A stretch of 64,000 nt of DNA from Methanobacterium alkalithermotolerans (GCF_018141185.1 NZ_CP058560.1:620001-684000), one strand, 5' to 3'; numbered from the stretch's first letter, positions 19,226-27,493 are shown. Translations and numbers: made by a program. Notes: generated by a model from the sequence alone, not told the origin.

Positions 19226-19244
19226 GTAAAGTTTGTGGGTGTTG
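19226..19244. repeat. left terminal inverted repeat of the IS
   Basis: GTAAAGTTTGTGGGTGTTG matches the reverse complement of the right end with one mismatch (G for A at the tenth position). It ends directly at the transposase stop codon. Confidence 0.85.
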
Positions 19245-20447
19245 TTATTTTTTTATGTGCTTTTTTGTCCAATTTTTCATTTTGTAGTGTAGATAAGTGA
19301 GTATTCCTTTTTTGGTTTTGTATTTCTTTTTTATTTGTTCTGGTTCTGTTTGTCTGTAGTAATTTTCCACAGTATTAGATGTTCGTGGTATTTTATTGTT
19401 TTCCATGAACGTGGTGAGTCTTTTATAGTCTGGAATGATTTTTTGTTTAATAAAACGCTGTAATAAACGTGGAATTCTATTGAAATCGTTTAATAGTTTT
19501 TCTAGTCTTTTTTGACTGGTTTTTGAGTTGTATGTGCGGAATATGTTTTTGATATCGGTGAAATATAGGCATAAACTGATTTTTTCACGTTCTGTGACTT
19601 TTTTACTGCGTAATTTTTTGTATAATTTGTCACCAATCATTTTAAACAAGTGAAATACGCATAATTGGTGTTTAACACCAATATAATCCATTATATTTTT
19701 ATAAAGTGGCATATGGTCGGTGGTGACTGATATTAATGGTTGATTAATAGTTGATTCTTCTATAAACTGTGTAATGGCTTGTGGTGTTCTTTTAGGGACT
19801 ATTTGTTCGGCTATTGGAATGTTGCGTATTTGATCGTATAATGTTAATCTGTACATTCTATGGCCATTAATTCGTAAAAATTGCTCATCATAAGTGTAAT
19901 ATCCTGAATAAAAGCGTTCAGTGTTTTTGATCATGTTTTTATTGTTTATGGTAAGCCAATTTCTGATGGTTTGGTGTGATGGTGAATTTTCCAGGAAGTT
20001 CTGCAGATCTTTCTGAGTTTTTCGAAGCGAACGGTAACCTGTCTCCAAAAAACATTCTAATTTATCTTTAAATAAGTTAATATATCGTTTATAAGGTTTT
20101 ATAATCGATTTAATGTTTGTGGTGAATTTTCGCCCACAAGTTTTACACAGATATCTTCTTAAATAAACATTTAAAGGTTCTTTATCGTCAATTAACAGTT
20201 TTCTTTGACGATATTCTTGTTTAATAACATTTTTTGAACCACAATATGGGCAAAGTAGGTTAATATATTCGAAATGATTATTTTCATGGAGATAAAGTTT
20301 CTGATTAATATTTTGAGTGTTTTTAACCGGTTTTAATCTATCATTGAGAATTGTTTCAAAATCATTTTTTCCTGTGAAAAAATCGGAAAGTTTAAGTTGT
20401 ATGGAGTCAATATTACAATTGAGAGTAGTTAATATTTGATTTCGCAT
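19245..20447 (-). CDS. DDE transposase
   Basis: A 400-residue transposase, complete from ATG to stop. The N-terminal part has a zinc ribbon (Cys66, Cys69, Cys101, Cys104) and a helix-turn-helix-like stretch (about 145-165). The catalytic core shows Asp187 (TYDEQF), Asp244 (VTTDHMPLYK) and Glu361 (SNTVENYYR), the spacing and HxxC-like features of MULE/IS256-type transposases (QLCVFHLFKM after the second Asp). The basic, Lys/Asn-rich composition differs from neighbouring host genes and fits a mobile gene. An ACTTATATTTAA promoter-like element (20472-20483 region) lies inside the element upstream of the ATG. Confidence 0.9.
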   Translation of the reverse strand: MRNQILTTLNCNIDSIQLKLSDFFTGKNDFETILNDRLKPVKNTQNINQKLYLHENNHFEYINLLCPYCGSKNVIKQEYRQRKLLIDDKEPLNVYLRRYLCKTCGRKFTTNIKSIIKPYKRYINLFKDKLECFLETGYRSLRKTQKDLQNFLENSPSHQTIRNWLTINNKNMIKNTERFYSGYYTYDEQFLRINGHRMYRLTLYDQIRNIPIAEQIVPKRTPQAITQFIEESTINQPLISVTTDHMPLYKNIMDYIGVKHQLCVFHLFKMIGDKLYKKLRSKKVTEREKISLCLYFTDIKNIFRTYNSKTSQKRLEKLLNDFNRIPRLLQRFIKQKIIPDYKRLTTFMENNKIPRTSNTVENYYRQTEPEQIKKKYKTKKGILTYLHYKMKNWTKKHIKK

Positions 20448-20556
20448 GATAATATATCTACTCTCACTTAATACTTATATTTAACCTCTTTAATTTTGAA
20501 TTATGGGGTCAGAGGATCTAGAAAATAAGATTTTAAAATTTTTTTCCGCAAACCCT

Positions 20557-20575
20557 CAACACCCATAAACTTTAC
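20557..20575. repeat. right terminal inverted repeat of the IS
   Basis: CAACACCCATAAACTTTAC is the inverted copy of the left end with one mismatch. Four bases separate it from the right target duplication. Confidence 0.85.
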
Positions 20576-20579
20576 AGTC

Positions 20580-20589
20580 TCGCAAATAT
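20580..20589. repeat. target-site duplication, right copy
   Basis: Second copy of TCGCAAATAT, identical to 19210-19219. Removing the IS and one copy rejoins an ordinary AT-rich gap just after the Mur ligase stop codon. Confidence 0.85.
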
Positions 20590-20644
20590 AATATTTTAGC
20601 TAATGTACCTTATTTAATTTAATAATTAACGATTTTTCAAGAAA

Positions 20645-22096
20645 TCATAATAATTTATCCAAAATTTCTGAAGCAGGATCCATTCCCTGCGCTCCCATAA
20701 GCAGAATAGTGTCATCTTTATGGGCAGCCCTTAAAATTTCATTTAATGATTCTTCCAGATTCTCAAAGAACTTAAAATTTAAATCATGATCATTCAGGGT
20801 CTGGAAAAAGATTTCTTTTTCTTCATACTCCACCTGATTGAGGTGATCTACCACATCATTACTGCTGGTGAGATAGATTTCAAATTCCATCTCCTGTTTT
20901 TTATTATTTTTTAGAAGAGATATGGTCTCGGCTAAAGCCCGGGCATTGATTAAATTGATATCCTTACCTCTGGAACCTCTAATAGCACACAGCACCCATA
21001 AATTTCCTGAGGTGATTTCCACTGCACTTTTAATGGTGGCTTTAATTCCATCAGGATTATGGGCAAAGTCATCTATGATGATGGGAGATGAATTTAGAAT
21101 AGAGAATCTTCGTTTAAGCGGTTTATAAGTATAAAGTCCTTTTTTTATAATTTCTAAAGGAATATTTAATGAAATACAAGTAGAAATGGCTGCTAAGGTA
21201 TTTTGAATAAAGTGGGGGCTGGTAAAAGGCAACCGGGATTTTTCCAGTAGGAGTTCACCCCTATAAAAAATGCCAGAATCCTGAAATTCAAGTTCAGAAC
21301 CTTCCCCAAAAAAAAAGGATTCAACAGAAAAGTTTAAAAGCTGCTGCATTCTAACCACCATCTCATCTTCGTGATTTAAAACAGCAACCCCTTTATCCAG
21401 AGCCTTTATACCCCCAGATATTTCTTCAAACGCTTCATCCAGAGAATTTACCAGGCCGATATGGTCCAGGGCAACATTGGTAATAACCACTACCTGGGGA
21501 TTTATAGCCCGGGTCATAAGTAGGGCATGATCTTTCATAACTTTGTCAAACCACCCCTGAACTTCAGAAACCTCGATAACCAGATACTCAATTTTTGCAC
21601 CCTGATGCTCCTGGTAAAAATTTGAGATATTCTTAGCCACCATGGGATCAATTAAGGTGTTGAATTCAGATTTAGAATCAGTATTGGTGAATACACTATA
21701 TCCTCCTTCTTTTAAGATATGATAAATGAGATGGGTGGTGGTTGATTTTCCATTGGTTCCCGTAATTGCCACCTTCTTAGAGTCCGGGGCAAATTTCTCA
21801 ATAGTCCATTTTAAAGCAAAGGCATTGGCCAGTTCTATCTTATCCACTATTATTAGATTTAAACCCCGTTTCAGGGCCGTTTCCCGGGCCTTACCCCGGG
21901 AGTTTTGGGTAATGAAACAACCCACTTTTTTTTGTGCAGCTATTTTAATTCCATTTTCATCCACCCAGTGCCTTATAACAATATCACCCTCTTTAGCATC
22001 ACTTAGAAGATTAAAAACTCCTTTTAAGATCTTATTATCTCCAATGAGTTCTCCTTTAATCTCACGTGCCAGATAATAGGTTTCAAGATGGTTCAT
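20645..22096 (-). CDS. Mur ligase family protein, probable pseudomurein peptide ligase (pMurC/pMurE type)
   Basis: A 483-residue ATP-dependent amino acid ligase with three Mur domains: an N-terminal MurE/MurF-like domain, a central domain with ATP loop ITGTNGKSTTTH (111-122) and VVITNVALDHIG (about 209-220), and a C-terminal domain starting near RRFSILN. Related methanogen proteins have been studied as pseudomurein peptide ligases. The location beside MraY-like and ATP-grasp genes supports that role: adding an amino acid to the pseudomurein peptide in the cytosol. Which residue it adds cannot be told. The start follows AAAAGGGAAG. It is the last gene of this minus-strand series, now followed by the IS. 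Confidence 0.8.
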   Translation of the reverse strand: MNHLETYYLAREIKGELIGDNKILKGVFNLLSDAKEGDIVIRHWVDENGIKIAAQKKVGCFITQNSRGKARETALKRGLNLIIVDKIELANAFALKWTIEKFAPDSKKVAITGTNGKSTTTHLIYHILKEGGYSVFTNTDSKSEFNTLIDPMVAKNISNFYQEHQGAKIEYLVIEVSEVQGWFDKVMKDHALLMTRAINPQVVVITNVALDHIGLVNSLDEAFEEISGGIKALDKGVAVLNHEDEMVVRMQQLLNFSVESFFFGEGSELEFQDSGIFYRGELLLEKSRLPFTSPHFIQNTLAAISTCISLNIPLEIIKKGLYTYKPLKRRFSILNSSPIIIDDFAHNPDGIKATIKSAVEITSGNLWVLCAIRGSRGKDINLINARALAETISLLKNNKKQEMEFEIYLTSSNDVVDHLNQVEYEEKEIFFQTLNDHDLNFKFFENLEESLNEILRAAHKDDTILLMGAQGMDPASEILDKLL

Positions 22097-22134
22097 TTTC
22101 TTCCCTTTTAAATGTTATTAAAAAAGTTTGAGAT

Positions 22135-23217
22135 TCAAGAATACAGGGTAAATGTAAGGGCTATTAAACATACTATGGCAGTAATAGACCAGTATAAGAT
22201 TACAATTTTGGTTTCAGAGAATCCCCGATAATGTAAAGTATGGTGTAATGGTTCTACAGGTAATTTAATAATCTTCAAGCGGTGCAGAAGACTTATCACT
22301 ACAGAAAGTATAGGTACAAATAGAGAAACCACTGCAAATGGGATAATGTCTCCTAACATAGCTGCCACAGCAAACCCACCACCTAGAGCAAAAGCACCGG
22401 TGTCACCCATAAATATAGAAGCCGGTGCGCGGTTATATACCAAAAACCCGAAGCAAAGTCCAGACAAAACAAAGAAAGTTAATGCTACGTCGGCCTTGCC
22501 TGTGATTAAGGCAAAAATGGCGCATGAGAAAGAGGAGATTCCCACAATACCTGCAGCCAAACCATCCATTCCATCAATAAGATTTACAGCATTGATTGCA
22601 CCGACTATACCCAGTACTGCTACTGGAATTACCAGTAAACCAAGATTTATACCAAATATAGTGAAACTAACTGCACCAGAAGCTATTAAAAATATTCCAA
22701 TTAAGATTTGGGAGAATATTTTTTCACTTTCCTTTATTTCACTTTTAATGGGAATTTCACGAATCAGTTCAAGCTTACTCTGATTTAGGAGATTTTGAAC
22801 CTCTTTTTTTGCCTGGGGAGTTGCTACTCTTACTTCATCCCCTGGTTTTAGTATTAATCTTCCTAATTTAACTGGTTCATTAACTTTGTTTTTAACCACT
22901 TTCTGAAATTCTTTTACTTTAAGGCCAATAAGGTCATCGAAAAGTCCCACAATTCCGGAGACTACCATTAAAATCACAGTTAAAACCAGGATGGGAATTT
23001 CATGATAAACATTCAAAACAAATAGAGCACTTAACAGGATAGCTAGTCCACCCATTATGGGGGTTCCTTTCTTATGGCTGTGTTCCGAGATGATAGGCTT
23101 GTCTGTGATATCCGCCATCTTCATCACCCGCCGAATGAAGGGTGTGAAAAAAGCAGTTAGTAAAAAAGCGAGTATGAAGGGTATTAAAGTTGTAATTAAT
23201 CCATTATAATTAATCAA
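22135..23217 (-). CDS. MraY-like phosphoglycosyl/peptide-precursor transferase
   Basis: A 360-residue polytopic membrane enzyme of the MraY/WecA superfamily, which moves a sugar-phosphate precursor onto a polyprenyl phosphate. Visible motifs are DDLIGL (94-99), NLIDGMDGLAAG (212-223), FMGDTGAFALGG (269-280) and PLHHTLHYRGFSE (323-335), the last matching the His cluster of MraY rather than WecA. Between the DDLIG motif and the next membrane helix lies a long charged cytosolic segment (about 105-170), longer than in bacterial MraY. In context it should make the lipid-linked pseudomurein precursor. It is 38 nt from the Mur ligase and 7 nt from the ATP-grasp gene. Confidence 0.85.
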   Translation of the reverse strand: MINYNGLITTLIPFILAFLLTAFFTPFIRRVMKMADITDKPIISEHSHKKGTPIMGGLAILLSALFVLNVYHEIPILVLTVILMVVSGIVGLFDDLIGLKVKEFQKVVKNKVNEPVKLGRLILKPGDEVRVATPQAKKEVQNLLNQSKLELIREIPIKSEIKESEKIFSQILIGIFLIASGAVSFTIFGINLGLLVIPVAVLGIVGAINAVNLIDGMDGLAAGIVGISSFSCAIFALITGKADVALTFFVLSGLCFGFLVYNRAPASIFMGDTGAFALGGGFAVAAMLGDIIPFAVVSLFVPILSVVISLLHRLKIIKLPVEPLHHTLHYRGFSETKIVILYWSITAIVCLIALTFTLYS

Positions 23218-23224
23218 ATAATCA

Positions 23225-24394
23225 CTACTCCATTATTTTGAGTTTTTTTGCAATTTTAATTGCTTCATTATTATTTTTAGCCTTTATAGTTATCCTTTGG
23301 GCTTTTTCATGCCCATGAACTACCCAGGGCCTTTCCTTTGAAAATAGATCAATCACAGGATGGTTTTTTTGATCTTTTTTAAAAATTTCATTTAATTCTA
23401 CTTTGCGATGAGGAGGTATAATCATTTCCAGGGCGGCATTGCTTTCCATGTCGGCTTCAACATTTTTGACACTCCACTCACCCAGGGCCATATTTACCAG
23501 TTGATGTAAGGGATTAATAGAAGTGGCAGTTAAGGTAAGATAACGGGTGCCGCTGGGGCGAGTATTCACTTCCAGAGCATTTAATTCTCCTTTTAATGGA
23601 TCAAATATGAAATCAACATCTATGGTTCCACTTGCTCCTAACTTATGCACTATATCCTGGGCCAGCATTCTTACTTGTTCATTATCCTGATTTTCAAGTT
23701 GGGCTGGTGCTCTCCTCATTTTAGTTAAAGGATGTTTACCTTCCATGGTAGTTTCTCCTTTATCTACCGGTGTAAGGGCTATGTACTTACCATTCCAGCT
23801 TAAAACTTCTATGGATATTTCAGTACCTTTAATAAATCGCTCCACCATTGCACTTTGATATTCCTTAAAGTAGTTATCAACATCCTTCTGGGAAAGAGCT
23901 ATCTTAATGCCCAAACCGCCCTGGCCAGTGGCTTGTTTTAAAACTGCAGGATATTCCAGTTTAGAGGATATCCCTGTTTGAACATTATTATTTTGATAAT
24001 ACTGTTTCTGAGATATTTCTCTATATTCTGGAGTTTTTATGTTATGTTCTGCTAAAAATTTCTTTGTTTTTAATTTATTGATGGCAATTTCAGTGGCTGA
24101 TAATCCTGATGCAATTACTGGTAAATTATATTCTTTTTCCAGTTTATCTTTCAACTGTGCCACTTCCAGGAGGGGAGTGTCAATCCCAATAAGAGGTACA
24201 ACCGCGTCAACATCTTCTTTAATTGCAATTTCCAGAGGATAATCCATTCCTCGAGGAACCAGAAAATATTTATCGGCTAAATTTAAGTTAGGTGAATCCG
24301 GACTTGATTCTGATAAAATAGTTTCTATCCCTTTTTCATGGGCATAAAATGCCACTTCGTCAAATAATCTCGCACCAATAAACAATATCTTCAT
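23225..24394 (-). CDS. CarB-like ATP-grasp protein of the pseudomurein cluster
   Basis: A 389-residue ATP-grasp ligase resembling the synthetase half of carbamoyl phosphate synthase large subunit and related carboxylate-amine ligases. An N-terminal pre-ATP-grasp Rossmann-like domain (MKILFIGARLFDEVAFYAHEKG) precedes the ATP-grasp core (KQATGQGGLGIKIA near 155, VERFIKGTEISIEVLSW near 180, ALEVNTRPSGTRYL near 275). I recall a CarB-like gene beside mraY- and mur-like genes in published pseudomurein clusters; its reaction is not settled. The ATG at 24394 has GAGGAT 5-6 nt upstream; the upstream TTG or other extension to 24433 lacks support. It is first in the series. Confidence 0.8.
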   Translation of the reverse strand: MKILFIGARLFDEVAFYAHEKGIETILSESSPDSPNLNLADKYFLVPRGMDYPLEIAIKEDVDAVVPLIGIDTPLLEVAQLKDKLEKEYNLPVIASGLSATEIAINKLKTKKFLAEHNIKTPEYREISQKQYYQNNNVQTGISSKLEYPAVLKQATGQGGLGIKIALSQKDVDNYFKEYQSAMVERFIKGTEISIEVLSWNGKYIALTPVDKGETTMEGKHPLTKMRRAPAQLENQDNEQVRMLAQDIVHKLGASGTIDVDFIFDPLKGELNALEVNTRPSGTRYLTLTATSINPLHQLVNMALGEWSVKNVEADMESNAALEMIIPPHRKVELNEIFKKDQKNHPVIDLFSKERPWVVHGHEKAQRITIKAKNNNEAIKIAKKLKIME

Positions 24395-24618
24395 TATATC
24401 CTCGGCTAGTATCTTATAAAATGGGTTATCCAAAAATCTATATCACTTTGAAATTATATCTTTCAATAATTAAATTTTATCAAACTAAAATCATACATAA
24501 ACAATCTGTTACTTAAATTAGAATATGATATCTGATTAAATTAAGTATTAATAGAATAAAAATAATCACAATTCTCTATTTTAATCCCTAGAATTATAGC
24601 TATTAATTACTGTGTTTT

Positions 24619-24686
24619 ATTTTTATTAGTAATTAATATAGTTTATAAATCTATTTTTATTAGTAATTAATATAGTTTATAAATCT
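24619..24686. repeat. 34-bp sequence in two perfect tandem copies, each with a TATA-like box
   Basis: Copies at 24619-24652 and 24653-24686 are identical. Each holds TTTATAAATC, which would serve as an archaeal TATA box, so the duplication may give two promoters or simply be slippage in AT-rich DNA. Confidence 0.8.
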
Positions 24687-24718
24687 TCTTTAAAAAAAGT
24701 TCCCTGCTTAAATTCAGC

Positions 24719-24730
24719 GATATCGATATC
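24719..24730. promoter_or_regulatory. 12-bp perfect palindrome GATATCGATATC
   Basis: The palindrome sits 33 bp after the tandem duplication in the divergent gap and could be a protein-binding site. Nothing else supports a role. Confidence 0.2.
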
Positions 24731-25010
24731 TCTTGTTGCTAACTTTCTTTTATATTCGTTCTATCCGAAACAAATAATAACTAGTTGAAAATATATTTTA
24801 TTATGAAAATAGTTTAATAATTTATTTCAGAAGTCATAATATTCTTTTAATCCTTTTAAACTTTATTCTTTAAATATAGAAATAAATAAACGGCAAATTA
24901 AAAAAGTGAATTAAATTCTAATAAAATTTTAATATACTAGATGGAAATAAATCCTAAACCCCACCCCTTGCGTGGTAGATTTGGAACTTATCATCCATGA
25001 GGATTTTTTT

Positions 25011-25718
25011 ATGAAAGGAAAAATTATACTACTGGTTATAATACTAATATTTGGTTCTTATGTTGCCGTAGCACAGTCTATGAGTGATTTTGAGCCTGCT
25101 GGAAGAGCAGCATTTGTAAAACTTAAAAACCCAGACATGTACAAAGGCAATCCCCATTCAAAATTTGTGGCCAGCTACACTGAAAAAAAAGGATCCAATA
25201 CTGCGCTGGTGGTACATGTTGCAGGGCATACCACAGGTTATCCCAATTATCATGAAGATGATGTTTACATACTTGAACTGGGAGTTATAGATAAAAAAAG
25301 AGGATATCAGCCAGATATGGACTGGGGAGATGTTATAGATGGATTTATATTCGGTGTATCTGATGAAAGATATAATTATGTGTCTGATGGAATAGTCTTC
25401 GAACATCTGGATGATGCATTAGCATATTTAGATAAGAAAGCTAAAGAAAATGGACAGAATGGTAAAAAAATCCTCTTTTATCATGGTTCAGTACGTAGTG
25501 GAAGTCCTATTATAAATCAGGGATGTGGTTTTGCACTTTACTATCTAATCTTGATACATGAATATGGTAGGCTGCCTGCTTATTATCATGTTATTACTGG
25601 AGCCATATTCCCTTATTTGAATAGTCCTTATGCTAATTATGAATTATCCCATATTTCAGAATTGCAGTACTATTACAATAACAATCAGCTAAATTACCTG
25701 GATAACCAATTTGATTAG
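25011..25718 (+). CDS. secreted protein of unknown function
   Basis: From the ATG at 25011 the protein is 235 residues with a clear signal peptide (KGKIILLVIILIFGSYVAVAQ, cleavage likely near residue 22). The mature part is rich in Tyr, Asn, His and acidic residues, with HVAGHTTGYPNYHEDD, a DMDWGDVIDGF stretch and a FYHGSVRSGSPIINQGCGF segment containing the single mature Cys. I do not recognise a family. GAGGAT (about 24999-25004) is 6-7 nt before this ATG, so the longer frame to 24972 is rejected. It stands alone behind a long gap with duplicated TATA-like sequences. Confidence 0.6.
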   Translation: MKGKIILLVIILIFGSYVAVAQSMSDFEPAGRAAFVKLKNPDMYKGNPHSKFVASYTEKKGSNTALVVHVAGHTTGYPNYHEDDVYILELGVIDKKRGYQPDMDWGDVIDGFIFGVSDERYNYVSDGIVFEHLDDALAYLDKKAKENGQNGKKILFYHGSVRSGSPIINQGCGFALYYLILIHEYGRLPAYYHVITGAIFPYLNSPYANYELSHISELQYYYNNNQLNYLDNQFD

Positions 25719-25793
25719 TATTTCATCTTATTACTTAATTTTTTTGCTAAAAGATTACTTTCTAAAATGATTTCGATTGAATATCCCCAACAA

Positions 25794-26234
25794 TCAATTC
25801 ACCAAATAGTTAGATTTAAAAAAATTAATTATATTATCTATACTTTTTTTAACTTCTTTAGATATTTTAGAACCAATTTCCATCTTACCTGGTTGTAGAC
25901 CCAGTATAACAACTTCCACGTCCATATCAGATTGCATATATTTTATTAAAAAGGAAAGGGGCATGGCATGGGTTGATATATTGTAGTTGGCAATTTCTTC
26001 TGTTTTAATGATTCGAATATGTCCAGGCAACTCTCCCATATCCACCGCATCAATTATAAGTATATGGCTGGGTTTTTCTTTTCTGATGGCCCCGGTGAAG
26101 TTTTCTGGTACAGCTCCTCCATCTATTACCACCGTAGAGGGACTATCACCAATTAGGGGAGATAGTTTTTGGGCAATACAAGGCCCCAGCCCATCATCAC
26201 CCCTTAATTCATTTCCCATAGTTAAAATTATCAA
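25794..26234 (-). CDS. hydrogenase maturation protease (HycI/FrhD type, M52)
   Basis: Endopeptidase that clips the C-terminal tail of a [NiFe]-hydrogenase large subunit once nickel is in place. The 146-residue protein begins with MGNELRGDDGLGP, whose Asp residues and surrounding Gly are the family signature. It also has VIDGGAVPEN, DAVDMGELPG and a His in STHAMPLSFL, giving the Ni-sensing Glu/Asp/His set. The start is a TTG at 26234, where family members begin; no ribosome site is visible, and it lies 13 nt after the methyltransferase stop, so coupled translation is likely. The operon starts with nikR, which fits nickel-dependent hydrogenase maturation. Confidence 0.85.
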   Translation of the reverse strand: MIILTMGNELRGDDGLGPCIAQKLSPLIGDSPSTVVIDGGAVPENFTGAIRKEKPSHILIIDAVDMGELPGHIRIIKTEEIANYNISTHAMPLSFLIKYMQSDMDVEVVILGLQPGKMEIGSKISKEVKKSIDNIINFFKSNYLVN

Positions 26235-26247
26235 TTTATTGCTGCTT

Positions 26248-27024
26248 TTAAGAAATGTTTTTAATTTTTGTTTGAATGCTATCTAAACCACCCCCCATGG
26301 TGTAAGCGAGATTTACAGTAACTTTATCTCCTTTATTTGCATATAATTCATCCAGTGGTATAAAAAGCGGAGGATTCAACATGGGAGTAGGACCGCATAT
26401 TAAATCTTCACTAAGTAAGGTGAAAGTGGTGAGTTTTAGTGCATTTATTTTTCCTGATTTTTTAAGATGAAAAACAATATCCTCCTCCACTTCTTCAATA
26501 ATTTTCTCCTTAAAAAGTAGGGAATCATAAATTACCATAGAACCCAGCACCCTGTAATTGATTTTAGCTTGATCTTCATAAACCAGTCCAGGGTTTTCCA
26601 TGCTGACTAGTTCCGCGCCATTTAAGACTCCGGCAGGGATAACAACACCACCAGAATTAAGGTATTTTAAGGCATGATTCAATACCGGGACCTGTTCTTC
26701 GTCAATTAAAGCAGTATCAAGCATTTCACATATAATTACATCCGCTTTGCAGGTGAAATTAAAACCATTGACATCAGAATTTATAACTTCAATGTTTTTC
26801 CAGCCCTTTAAGTTTTCTGCAGCATATGCTGCAGACCGGGTATGGATCTCTATAGAATAAATAAAATCAGAATAAGGGGCTGCGAAGCAGGACATTATCC
26901 CACTTCCTGACCCTAAATCAAAAACTACACCCCTGGATTTGGTTTTTATTGCTTCATAAAAAGCAGATAACCTCTCCTGATCTTTCAGGAGATTATAATG
27001 ATAGGGTGTAGCCCAGAATTTCAT
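26248..27024 (-). CDS. PRMT-like SAM-dependent methyltransferase
   Basis: A 258-residue class I methyltransferase. SAM motif I is VFDLGSGSGIMSCFAA (about 34-49), an acidic SIEIHT follows, and the catalytic loop reads CEMLDTALIDEEQVP (about 99-113), with two acidic residues placed as in the double-E loop of protein arginine methyltransferases. A C-terminal beta-rich portion (about 150-250) also fits a PRMT-like barrel. The substrate is unknown. It sits between nikR and the hydrogenase protease gene with 13-nt gaps on both sides, so it is probably made together with nickel/hydrogenase functions. Confidence 0.7.
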   Translation of the reverse strand: MKFWATPYHYNLLKDQERLSAFYEAIKTKSRGVVFDLGSGSGIMSCFAAPYSDFIYSIEIHTRSAAYAAENLKGWKNIEVINSDVNGFNFTCKADVIICEMLDTALIDEEQVPVLNHALKYLNSGGVVIPAGVLNGAELVSMENPGLVYEDQAKINYRVLGSMVIYDSLLFKEKIIEEVEEDIVFHLKKSGKINALKLTTFTLLSEDLICGPTPMLNPPLFIPLDELYANKGDKVTVNLAYTMGGGLDSIQTKIKNIS

Positions 27025-27037
27025 GAATAAATTTTTA

Positions 27038-27457
27038 TTAATCGTGGTCTATATGCTCTCCAGTAGCAGTACTGGTTAGTCTTACATGTTCGACCCCTTT
27101 TAGTCTCATCATTTTTTCGGTGAGGTTGCGTATTTTATCCACATCTTCCCGGACCACAATTACTTCCAGGCAGTATTTATCCGTCATGTGTACATGCATC
27201 ACCGAATTGATGGCTTCTCGATAGTCATGCTGAATATCAGCCAGGTCTTCCATTACACCGGTGTAGTGGTGATCAAATATTACTGCAATCACACCAATCC
27301 TTTCACCTTCCATTTCATTCATCCATTGATAACGGACAATGTAATCTTTAAGTGCATCGCGTATTCCTTTAGATCGGGATTGATATCCTCTATCTTTTAA
27401 AACTTCATCAAATTCATGCAACAATTTTTTAGGTAAGGACATGCTTATTCTCATCAT
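27038..27457 (-). CDS. nikR: nickel-responsive regulator NikR
   Basis: Ribbon-helix-helix repressor that senses Ni2+ and controls nickel uptake genes. The 139 residues show the RHH domain (MRISMSLPKKLLHEFDEVL, about 1-45) and a C-terminal ACT-like domain with the four square-planar nickel ligands His77, His88, His90 and Cys96, one residue offset from E. coli NikR. It opens an operon with a PRMT-like methyltransferase and a hydrogenase maturation protease. A dyad just downstream of a TATA-like element in its promoter may be its own operator. GGGGGAA precedes the ATG. Confidence 0.93.
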   Translation of the reverse strand: MMRISMSLPKKLLHEFDEVLKDRGYQSRSKGIRDALKDYIVRYQWMNEMEGERIGVIAVIFDHHYTGVMEDLADIQHDYREAINSVMHVHMTDKYCLEVIVVREDVDKIRNLTEKMMRLKGVEHVRLTSTATGEHIDHD

Positions 27458-27479
27458 AATGTTCCCCCGTGGGTTATTA

Positions 27480-27493
27480 TATTAATACTAATA
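27480..27493 (-). promoter_or_regulatory. dyad in the nikR promoter, candidate operator
   Basis: TATTA-ATAC-TAATA lies 23 nt upstream of the nikR ATG. A TATA-like element on the minus strand is at about 27499-27508, so the dyad falls near the transcription start, where a repressor would block. It does not match the E. coli NikR consensus. Confidence 0.3.

Larger units (their letters stand above)
19220..20579 (-). mobile_element. insertion sequence, 1360 bp, single transposase gene
   Basis: The element is bounded by a perfect 10-bp direct repeat and carries 19-bp terminal inverted repeats with one mismatch (19226-19244 and 20557-20575), offset 6 and 4 bp from the duplicated target. Its only gene is an intact DDE transposase whose stop codon touches the left inverted repeat. 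The clean duplication and open frame suggest a recent, possibly active insertion. It separates the Mur ligase gene from the promoter region of the following operon, without breaking a gene. I do not assign an IS family with confidence; the organisation resembles the loosely grouped ISNCY elements of archaea. Confidence 0.9.
24395..25010. other. 616-bp AT-rich gene-free gap
   Basis: Divergent intergenic region between the ATP-grasp gene (minus) and a secreted protein gene (plus). It contains a 34-bp tandem duplication and a 12-bp palindrome listed separately, and AT-rich sequence with no supported frame, tRNA or C/D-box pattern. Confidence 0.6.

Noticed and set aside
24961..24975. CCAC/GTGG stem before the secreted protein gene, possible regulatory hairpin
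   Set aside because: Only four base pairs with a seven-base loop; expected by chance.
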